Shown here piece by piece: positions 1 through 5,291 of a stretch of DNA of 8,989 bases. Under the pieces are notes generated by a model. That model saw only the letters and a list, made by a program, of their open reading frames with translations, did not search any database and had not been told where the DNA came from. How positions within the stretch are numbered: position 1 is the first letter of the stretch; every line of letters begins with the position of its first letter. The DNA is from Bacteroidales bacterium UBA2716 (GTDB lineage Bacteria > Bacteroidota > Bacteroidia > Bacteroidales > UBA932), in the NCBI GenBank assembly GCA_002354005.1, contig DEKS01000145.1:5885-14873 (forward strand), given 5' to 3'. The position numbers were made by a program, and so were the translations under genes.

Positions 1-1659
1 GTGCTCCATGTCCTTCATGGTGCAGCCCGGGTGCGAGGAAATAAAATACGGAACCAGGCCCACGTGGGTCCCAGCCTCGCGGTTCACCTTGTCGAATTCC
101 TTGCGCAGGCGCTCAAAAAGGCGGAAACTGGGCTTGGCCATCTTCTGCAGCACATGGTCCTCGGTGTGCTCCGGCGCCACCTTGAGGCGGCCGGAAGTAT
201 GGTCCAGCACCAGCGTTTGCAGGTACGGCTTGGAGCTGGCATCTACAAACCCGTCCTCCGTCAGGAACAGGTCGTAGCGGATACCGCTGCCAATGTAGCT
301 GTGCCGGATGCCTTTGGTGCTGTCGATGCGTTTGTACAGTTCCATCAGGCGGGTGTGGTCGCAGTTCAGGTTGGGACAGCGCTTGGGGAACAGGCAGCTG
401 CGTCGCTTGCATTTGTCGCACAGTTCCAGGTTTTTCCCGTGCATGCCGTACATATTGGCTGTGGGCGCGCCCACGTCGGAAATATTGCCCGCGAAATCCG
501 GCAGCTTATTGAGCTCCTTGACTTCCTTCAGGATCGATTGTTCGCTCCGGGACGATATGAACTTGCCCTGGTGCGCGGCGATGGTGCAGAAATTACAGCC
601 GCCGAAGCACCCGCGGTGCGTGTTTACGGAGAACTTGATCATATCATACGCCGGGATGCGCTTGCCCTTGTACCGCGGATGCGGCAGTTTGGTGAACGGC
701 AGGTCCCAGAAAGAGTCCATCTCCTGCTGCGTTGCCGGCGGATACGGCGGATTGATTTGCACATACCCCTCCCCCACCGGCTCCAGGATGGTATCCGGGT
801 GCATCATGTTGGCATGGGTCTCTATCCAGTGGAAATTCTCGGCAAACGCCCGTTTATCCTTACAGCATTCCTCAAAACTGTGCAGTAAAAGCTTTCCGGA
901 GGGGGTCTCTGTTCCGGAACCCATGGCCACCCTCGGCCGTGTAAGAGGGAGGGGCCCAGAGCCGTGCATAGCACGCTGCGAATGGGAGGGGTCGCGGAGC
1001 GACGGTTCCGGAACAGAGACCCCCTCCGGAAGCTTGCCACTTACGTAGAAAGCGATCTGGGGGATTTGGCGCATCCGGTGGCGGGACCAGCCCTTCTCGA
1101 TGCCCCGGGTGAGTTCCAGCATGGGGCGCTCGCCCATGCCGTAGCACAGGTAATCGGCCCCGGAGGTATACAGGACCGAGGGCATGAGGCAGTCTTTCCA
1201 GTAGTCGTAATGCGTGAGACGGCGGAGCGAGGCCTCGATGCCGCCGATAATCACCGGAACTTCCGGATACAGTTTCTTGAGGATTTGGGTGTACACCGTG
1301 ACGGCGTAGTCCGGCCGGGCGCCGGCCTTGCCCTCCGGCGTGTAGGCGTCGTCGTGGCGCAGGCGCTTGGAGGCCGTGTAATGGTTCACCATGGAGTCCA
1401 TGGCGCCGGCATTGAGGCCAAAGTAGAGCCTGGGAGCGCCCAGCTTGCGGAAATCGCGTAGATCGTCCCGCCAGTTGGGCTGTGGAATCACCGCCACCCG
1501 GTAGCCCCATTTCTGGAGCCAGCGCGCGATAACCGCCGTGCCAAAGGACGGATGGTCGATAAAGGCGTCGCCGCTCACCAGGATGATGTCGATGTAATCC
1601 CAGCCCAGCGCCTGCACCTCCTTGACGGAAGTAGGAAACATGTAGTCGTTATTCGACAT
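1..1659 (-). CDS. ygiQ: YgiQ family radical SAM protein, partial (3' end outside window), carrying an in-frame palindromic insertion
   Basis: This reading frame is open for 553 codons from the ATG at 1657-1659 to the left edge, with no stop. The N-terminal part (residues about 1-205) has the UPF0313/YgiQ N-domain pattern: ILVSGDAFIDHPSFG near 26-40, an IPQPNW segment at 58-63, GLNAGAMDSMVNHYT near 81-95 and IGGIEASLRR at 138-147. The radical SAM cluster motif CX3CX2C is C351, C355, C358 (HRGCFGGCNFC). APEHTED at 495-501 and the GTHVGLVPYFISSHPGC stretch near 529-545 also fit the family. These proteins are cytoplasmic [4Fe-4S]/SAM enzymes whose reaction is not firmly established. E. coli YgiQ is about 740 residues, so roughly a quarter lies outside the window. 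Residues 211-257 come from the palindromic insertion described separately; without them the sequence reads directly from SGKL into LLHSFEEC, as the family predicts. The start overlaps the end of the rlmI-like gene by 11 bp. An AAAGGA about 12 nt upstream is a weak ribosome-binding site. Confidence 0.93.
   Translation of the reverse strand, partial: MSNNDYMFPTSVKEVQALGWDYIDIILVSGDAFIDHPSFGTAVIARWLQKWGYRVAVIPQPNWRDDLRDFRKLGAPRLYFGLNAGAMDSMVNHYTASKRLRHDDAYTPEGKAGARPDYAVTVYTQILKKLYPEVPVIIGGIEASLRRLTHYDYWKDCLMPSVLYTSGADYLCYGMGERPMLELTRGIEKGWSRHRMRQIPQIAFYVSGKLPEGVSVPEPSLRDPSHSQRAMHGSGPLPLTRPRVAMGSGTETPSGKLLLHSFEECCKDKRAFAENFHWIETHANMMHPDTILEPVGEGYVQINPPYPPATQQEMDSFWDLPFTKLPHPRYKGKRIPAYDMIKFSVNTHRGCFGGCNFCTIAAHQGKFISSRSEQSILKEVKELNKLPDFAGNISDVGAPTANMYGMHGKNLELCDKCKRRSCLFPKRCPNLNCDHTRLMELYKRIDSTKGIRHSYIGSGIRYDLFLTEDGFVDASSKPYLQTLVLDHTSGRLKVAPEHTEDHVLQKMAKPSFRLFERLRKEFDKVNREAGTHVGLVPYFISSHPGCTMKDMEH
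889..894. repeat. AAGCTT flank of the element (possible target-site duplication, left copy)
   Basis: AAGCTT occurs directly outside both ends of the 135-bp element, here and at 1030-1035. The hexamer is its own reverse complement, so sequence alone cannot tell a 6-bp target duplication from an extension of the inverted arms. The duplication reading is supported by the clean YgiQ junction restored when element and one copy are removed. Confidence 0.55.
894..921 (+). repeat. left arm of the palindromic element
   Basis: This arm is the exact reverse complement of 1004-1031 over 28 bases. It starts TTCCGGAGGGGG and ends TTCCGGAACC, so it also carries TTCCGGAA-type self-complementary ends within one arm. 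With a one-base bulge (extra T near 893-895) the match extends through AAGCT to 889. Confidence 0.95.
895..1029. mobile_element. 135-bp MITE-like palindromic element inserted in frame in ygiQ
   Basis: The segment begins and ends with near-identical inverted arms (28 bp perfect: 894-921 against 1004-1031) around an 82-nt centre, and it is flanked on both sides by AAGCTT (889-894 and 1030-1035). Element plus one flank copy is 141 nt, exactly 47 codons, so ygiQ stays in frame. The encoded insert (residues 211-257) is rich in Pro, Ser, Gly and Arg, of low complexity, and unlike any part of the YgiQ family. Removing element plus one flank restores a normal junction, SGKL-LLHSFEEC. No transposase is encoded, so if mobile it would depend on an enzyme supplied elsewhere. 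Structure and flanks are seen directly; mobility is inferred. I cannot name a known family. An alternative is a structured intragenic repeat comparable in idea to the Rickettsia palindromic elements that insert in frame into genes. Confidence 0.75.
1004..1031 (-). repeat. right arm of the palindromic element
   Basis: This is the inverted partner of 894-921, identical over 28 bases. On the plus strand it starts GGTTCCGGAACAGAG and ends CCCCCTCCGGAA. In RNA the two arms would form a long stem around an 82-nt internal region. Confidence 0.95.
1030..1035. repeat. AAGCTT flank of the element (possible target-site duplication, right copy)
   Basis: This is the second copy of the hexamer that borders the element, encoding Lys-Leu in the ygiQ frame (residues 209-210), as the other copy does at residues 256-257. 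Confidence 0.55.
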
Positions 1660-2842
1660 ACAAAAGCAGTCCTTTCAGGTATTCTCCTTCCGGATGATAG
1701 ATGTTCACGGAATGGTCGGCCGGCTGGTTCAGGCGGTCCAGGATGCGGACACTGCGGCCCGTTTCCGCGGCGGCGGAGAACACGGCCAGCGCAAAGGCCT
1801 CCTTGTCCACCACCTGCGAGCAGCTGAAGGTGAACACGAAGCCGCCCGGCGCCACCTTGGCGATGGCGGCCGCATTGAGGCGCTGGTAGGCCCTGAGGGC
1901 GTTTTTGAGCGCACCGCGGTGCTTGGCAAATGCCGGCGGATCCACGATGATAAGGTCATACGCACCATCCGGCACATTCTTGACAAAGTCGATGGCATCG
2001 GCACAATACGAGGTGTGCTGCTCGGGGGTGAAGCCATTGAGCGCCACGTTGCGGTCCACCATGTCCATGGCCCGCTGTGAGCTGTCCACCGAGTCCACGT
2101 GCACGGCGCCGCCGGCAAGGGCGTAGATGGAGAAGCCGCCCGTGTAGCAGAACAGGTTGAGCACCTTTCGGCCTGCGGCGAGGCGTCCCACCGCGGCACG
2201 GTTTTCCCGCTGGTCCAGGAAGAAACCGGTCTTCTGGCCTTCCTGCCAGTTCACCAGGAACTTGTTGCCGTTTTCCAGCACAACCTGTTCGTCCGTCGTA
2301 AGGCCCTCCGCTTTCCAGAGGTAGCCGTCTACCAGGTCCAATCCGGCCTTGAAGGGCGCAGTGCCTGAACTTTTGTCGTAAACGGCCTTGAGGCGCTCCC
2401 CATACACGGTTTTAAGGGCCTCGCAAATGGCGTTTTTGGCGCGGAACATGCCCACCGAATGGGCCTGGAGCACGCAAACGCCGTTGTAATAGTCCACAAT
2501 GAGGCCGGGCAGGCCGTCCCCTTCCCCGTGCACCAGACGGTAGCAATTGGTTCGCTCATTCTGCGCCAGGCCATAGGCTTCCCGGAGCTGGTAGGCCCTG
2601 AGGAGCATCCGCTCCCAGAAATCCGGCAGCGTAGGGTCTTCGTCAAAGCTGAGAATACGCACGGCGATGGACCCGATCTGGTAATGCCCGCAGGCCAGCA
2701 GCTTGCCGTCCGCCGAGCATACGCTCACCAGGTCTCCCTCTGCGGGATGGCCCACTATCTGGGCGATGGCCCCGGAGAACACCCAGGGATGATAGCGCAG
2801 CAGGGATTCCTCCCGGCGGGGTTTGAGGATGATTTTATCCAT
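1649..2842 (-). CDS. rlmI: RlmI-like class I SAM-dependent 23S rRNA (cytosine-5) methyltransferase
   Basis: The 397-residue protein matches the RlmI/YccW architecture and length (E. coli RlmI is 396). An N-terminal PUA-like RNA-binding domain (about 1-75, with KPRREESLLRYHPWVFSGAI) is followed by a linker and a Rossmann methyltransferase domain. Diagnostic segments are QKTGFFLDQRENR at 203-215, the SAM-binding loop NLFCYTGGFS at 229-238, the acidic residues D250/D253 after the next strand, DPPAFAK at 301-307 and FSCS at 339-342, whose Cys341 is the likely catalytic cysteine of m5C methyltransferases. RlmI methylates C1962 of E. coli 23S rRNA; the equivalent target here is inferred. The ATG at 2840-2842 overlaps the end of the exonuclease gene by 8 bp and has no clear Shine-Dalgarno, suggesting coupled translation. 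Its own stop overlaps the ygiQ start. Confidence 0.93.
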   Translation of the reverse strand: MDKIILKPRREESLLRYHPWVFSGAIAQIVGHPAEGDLVSVCSADGKLLACGHYQIGSIAVRILSFDEDPTLPDFWERMLLRAYQLREAYGLAQNERTNCYRLVHGEGDGLPGLIVDYYNGVCVLQAHSVGMFRAKNAICEALKTVYGERLKAVYDKSSGTAPFKAGLDLVDGYLWKAEGLTTDEQVVLENGNKFLVNWQEGQKTGFFLDQRENRAAVGRLAAGRKVLNLFCYTGGFSIYALAGGAVHVDSVDSSQRAMDMVDRNVALNGFTPEQHTSYCADAIDFVKNVPDGAYDLIIVDPPAFAKHRGALKNALRAYQRLNAAAIAKVAPGGFVFTFSCSQVVDKEAFALAVFSAAAETGRSVRILDRLNQPADHSVNIYHPEGEYLKGLLLYVE

Positions 2843-3470
2843 TGTCTTGAAATCTTTCGGGGTAAAGTTGTTCCGGCGTGAGGGGATTCTTCTGGGAATG
2901 CATGAGCTTCAGGTACATTTCCCGGCACACCCAGGCGTCCGTGGCGGCGTAACGCTGCTGCGACTCGCTCAGGTGCTCGGCCTCCCAGTTGGAAAGCTGC
3001 TGGGCCTTGGAAATTTTGACGCCCAGGATGATGGCGGTCATTTTTTTTACGCTTTTGTCGCGGATGCCATATTCCCACACCATATTTTGCAGGTCAACAA
3101 AGCCCTTGGGGGCGAATTTGGTGAGTTTCTGGAGGCCTCTTACATCGTCCAGCGTGGCGGCGCCCACCTTGGTAATAGAGGGGTTCGCCAGGATGGAAGC
3201 CAGCGGACGGGGCAGGCCCAGCTTCTGAAGCCGGAAAAGGAAGGCCTTCCCGTTGCCGGAAAGCTGCAGGAGCGCCGTCCCGTTGGCATGCTGCTCCGGC
3301 GAGAAAGTGGGACGGGTCTCCGTGTCGAAGCCCAGCACCCGCTGCCGCTTGAGGTAGCGCAGCGCACGGTGGAAGGCATCCCCGTCCGCATCGATCACCT
3401 CGATGGTCCCGGGAAAGGCAGCCAGTTCCAGGGCCCCGATCTCTTCTGGACTAACGGAAATCTTGTACAT
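2835..3470 (-). CDS. small DEDDy-type 3'-5' exonuclease (DNA_pol_A_exo1 / RNase D-like fold)
   Basis: The 211-residue cytoplasmic protein is essentially one exonuclease domain (about residues 25-190). The three DEDD exo motifs are visible: GFDTET with D49 and E51 (Exo I), KVGAATLDDVRGL with D109 (Exo II) and YAATDAW with Y174 and D178 (Exo III, the Y-x3-D spacing of the DEDDy class). The central LQLSGNGKAFLF (68-79) is the usual strand after Exo I. No HRDC domain follows, unlike RNase D, so it resembles stand-alone WRN-exo-like proteins; whether its substrate is RNA or DNA cannot be read from the sequence. The ATG at 3468-3470 has an AGGA about 6-9 nt upstream, inside the end of the lipoprotein gene (20-bp overlap). 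Direct coupling to an rRNA methyltransferase gene hints at a role in RNA metabolism, which is inference. Confidence 0.9.
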   Translation of the reverse strand: MYKISVSPEEIGALELAAFPGTIEVIDADGDAFHRALRYLKRQRVLGFDTETRPTFSPEQHANGTALLQLSGNGKAFLFRLQKLGLPRPLASILANPSITKVGAATLDDVRGLQKLTKFAPKGFVDLQNMVWEYGIRDKSVKKMTAIILGVKISKAQQLSNWEAEHLSESQQRYAATDAWVCREMYLKLMHSQKNPLTPEQLYPERFQDNG

Positions 3471-4569
3471 AGGTTTCCTGTATATAGGCAGGAGTCACTT
3501 CCACCAGGACCGGAAGTCCCGACTCCCCTTCTTCGGTTTCATAATAATGCAGCGACGGGCGGGCAATCCGGTGGGTAAAGAGCCGCTGCGAGCGCAACAT
3601 ATCATACGTGGTACGAATGAGCGCCTGCTGCGGATCCAAGATACGGAATCCTTTGGAAATCATTTTGTTAAAGGCGCTGTCTTCCTCCGTTCCCTCCCGG
3701 CGGATGAGGGAAAGCTCCGACTCCAGATAAGTACGGTCGAAGGTATAACTGTCCATAATGAGGGCATCCATCGGCCGGCCCGACGAGCGGTACTGCCTCA
3801 GCAGGTTCCGGAATTCCGTCCGGATATCCAGGGCCGATTCCGGCGTAAGAACCGCCAGGCGGGCATCGGCCCAGCCTTTCCGGGCAAAGACGGACTGCCA
3901 GGCATTGCTCCTGCGGGTAGCCCGTCCGGTCCACACCACCAGGTTGCGGGCGCCGGAAGCATAGGCCTGCTCCAGGAGAATGTCCGTGGGGGTGAGCAGG
4001 ATGCTCTTTCCGCCACAGAGCGTTTGCAGGGTGTCCACATCGGATACGCCAAACTCCCCTTGCATGGAAGAAGTGAAAATCAGTATTTTAGCACGTGTCT
4101 TTTCAAGTGTTTGCTTACTATCCGACGAAGAGCGTACGCAAGTGGTATCCCAGGCAAAAACGGCATTGCGGACGGCGGCTTCACGAAGGCTGTCCGCCGA
4201 CTCAAAGACATCCTTCCCCTCCGGAATAAAGTGCGCATAGGCCTCGTTATAGGCATCCAGGATAATGTCGAAGCGCTCCCCGGCAAAATCCGGCAGGGAG
4301 TCCCGCACGGGACGGCCGTCGATGTTATCCACGGCATCTGCCGTCTGGAAATGGCGCGAGAGCGGCAGGACTTCCTCCGGCTGCCCGATGATGGCGATGG
4401 AGCCTTCTGCTCCGTATTTACCGGCCTGGGCCACCACACGGCCTGTTCCGGTGGAGTCTGCCGCAATGGAGACCACCAGCGGAAGACTGGACTTGAGCGC
4501 CACCGCACCGCGGTTGCACGAGAAGAGTACAGCCAGCGCGGCGAGTCCCGGTATGATGATTCTTTTCAT
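3451..4569 (-). CDS. predicted lipoprotein of unknown function, possibly with a periplasmic-binding-protein-like fold
   Basis: I do not recognise a named family. The ATG at 4567-4569 gives a 372-residue protein with a short lipoprotein signal peptide: MKR, a hydrophobic run IIIPGLAALAVLF, then the lipobox LFSC with Cys18 as the lipidation site. Residues after the cysteine (NRGAVALKSS) lack the acidic surface-export signal of Bacteroidota lipoproteins, so a periplasm-facing anchor is more likely. The body alternates hydrophobic strands and helices (for example LVVSIAADS, GSIAIIGQ, FDIILDAY, AKILIFTSS, NLVVWTG, ALIMDSYTF), which resembles two-lobed periplasmic binding proteins; this is a weak structural inference. 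A longer reading from a TTG at 4599 would put ten residues ahead of the signal peptide and overlap the promoter, so I reject it. The gene has its own -7 box just upstream and overlaps the exonuclease gene by 20 bp. Confidence 0.8.
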   Translation of the reverse strand: MKRIIIPGLAALAVLFSCNRGAVALKSSLPLVVSIAADSTGTGRVVAQAGKYGAEGSIAIIGQPEEVLPLSRHFQTADAVDNIDGRPVRDSLPDFAGERFDIILDAYNEAYAHFIPEGKDVFESADSLREAAVRNAVFAWDTTCVRSSSDSKQTLEKTRAKILIFTSSMQGEFGVSDVDTLQTLCGGKSILLTPTDILLEQAYASGARNLVVWTGRATRRSNAWQSVFARKGWADARLAVLTPESALDIRTEFRNLLRQYRSSGRPMDALIMDSYTFDRTYLESELSLIRREGTEEDSAFNKMISKGFRILDPQQALIRTTYDMLRSQRLFTHRIARPSLHYYETEEGESGLPVLVEVTPAYIQETYVQDFR

Positions 4570-4586
4570 AGTGCTTGCTAAAAATG

Positions 4587-4594
4587 CAAAAATA
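4587..4594 (-). promoter_or_regulatory. Bacteroidota-type -7 box for the lipoprotein gene
   Basis: The minus strand reads TATTTTTG, matching TAnnTTTG, 17 nt before the ATG at 4569. A TTG at 4614-4616 lies 20 nt further upstream, matching the -33 spacing, and falls inside the last codons of the upstream hydrolase gene. This suggests an internal promoter for the lipoprotein-exonuclease-rlmI-ygiQ genes with a leader of about 10 nt. Confidence 0.6.
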
Positions 4595-4605
4595 CACAAT
4601 TCCCG

Positions 4606-5235
4606 CTACTTTTCCAATCCCAGCACTTCCCGGATTTTGGGAATAAGCAGGGTATCGATATACTCGGGTTCCATGAAATGTGTGCCGTCGTATTCCGCGT
4701 ACGTATCCTTTCCGAAGTACTTCTCCCAGAGGTCCACGCGCACCACGCCGGAAGCCTTGTAATGGTCCTGCTTGCCGAAAAAAGCGTAATAATAGCCGCC
4801 TGGCTCAATGCTTGCGATGGCCGCTTCCCCGTGCGCCTTGTACTTGAGCAAGACCTTGCGGGTGAACTTGAGTTCCTGCCGGTCCCCTTCCTTTACCGGG
4901 AAACGGTGGTGCAGGTACCATCGGCCCAGGGCAAAACGGGCGATGCGTGCGGCATGGTACAAGTTCTCCGGCGCACCCAGCGACGGCGACACAAACAGGT
5001 GCGGAAGTCCTTGAATACGAAGCGCCTGGATTGCGCCCAGCGATTCGCCGATAAGCAGATCCGGCTTTACTTCCTCCACCCAGGAAAGAATTTGGGCACG
5101 GCCCACTTCCGGGTCGAAGTCATAGGTGCGGATGACCACGCGCACCCGGGACGCTTCTAATTGGGCACGCAGGTAATTGGGAATGCGGCTGTCCCCGCCG
5201 CCCCCCATCCCGTGGATATAAAGAATGGTTTTCAC
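4606..5235 (-). CDS. YqiA/YcfP-like alpha/beta-fold hydrolase
   Basis: The 209-residue protein has a compact alpha/beta-hydrolase fold. An N-terminal strand and oxyanion-loop segment ILYIHGMGGGG (4-14) is followed by LLIGESLGA with the nucleophile elbow G-E-S65-L-G (63-67). YAFFGKQDHY at 150-159 supplies the probable acid D157, and DGTHFM at 183-188 the catalytic H186. This order and the short length match the YqiA/UPF0227 esterase-like group, cytoplasmic enzymes of uncertain natural substrate. There is no signal peptide. The start is GTG at 5233-5235; the next methionine (residue 10) would delete the first strand and oxyanion loop, and a stop lies upstream in frame at 5260-5262, so GTG is the best start. 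The gene ends 36 bp before the lipoprotein gene and may head the minus-strand cluster. Confidence 0.85.
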   Translation of the reverse strand: MKTILYIHGMGGGGDSRIPNYLRAQLEASRVRVVIRTYDFDPEVGRAQILSWVEEVKPDLLIGESLGAIQALRIQGLPHLFVSPSLGAPENLYHAARIARFALGRWYLHHRFPVKEGDRQELKFTRKVLLKYKAHGEAAIASIEPGGYYYAFFGKQDHYKASGVVRVDLWEKYFGKDTYAEYDGTHFMEPEYIDTLLIPKIREVLGLEK

Positions 5236-5237
5236 GG

Positions 5238-5268
5238 TTGCAAAATTAATATATAATCTTTAATTTTG
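5238..5268 (+). promoter_or_regulatory. promoter of the C1 peptidase-pssA operon
   Basis: A TTG at 5238-5240 is followed after exactly 20 nt by TAATTTTG (5261-5268), matching the Bacteroidota -33/-7 pattern. The ATG at 5292 lies 23 nt downstream of the box, giving a leader of roughly 15-18 nt. The -33 to -7 span covers the oppositely oriented -7 box at 5241-5248. Confidence 0.65.
5241..5248 (-). promoter_or_regulatory. -7 box for the alpha/beta hydrolase gene (possibly leaderless)
   Basis: The minus strand reads TAATTTTG (TAnnTTTG). It ends only 5 nt before the GTG start at 5235, so transcription would begin at or next to the start codon. No convincing -33 TTG sits 19-21 nt upstream, which lowers confidence. 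Confidence 0.5.
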
Positions 5269-5291
5269 TAGGTAATCTAATTGATTTGCAC

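Noticed and set aside
1..888. 295-codon plus-strand open frame starting at the left edge
   Set aside because: It lies entirely opposite the well-supported ygiQ frame, encodes no recognisable family, and is explained by the high G+C content of that gene.
895..1029. The palindromic element as a CRISPR repeat, attachment site or intrinsic terminator
   Set aside because: There is one copy only with no spacers, no integrase or tRNA nearby, no T run after the stem, and it lies inside an open gene.
872..1510. 212-codon minus-strand open frame across the palindromic element
   Set aside because: It is an out-of-frame shadow of ygiQ with arginine/glycine-rich translation; its length comes partly from the stop-free element.
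1..1659. ygiQ as a frameshifted or broken pseudogene because of the insertion
   Set aside because: Translation of the minus strand from 1659 is uninterrupted to the window edge, and the CX3CX2C motif and flanking family motifs are all in one frame.
2823..3578. 251-codon plus-strand open frame
   Set aside because: It is antisense to the exonuclease, whose three catalytic motifs are intact.
3403..4581. 392-codon plus-strand open frame
   Set aside because: It is antisense to the lipoprotein gene, which has a signal peptide, lipobox and promoter; the plus-strand translation shows no domain or start signal.
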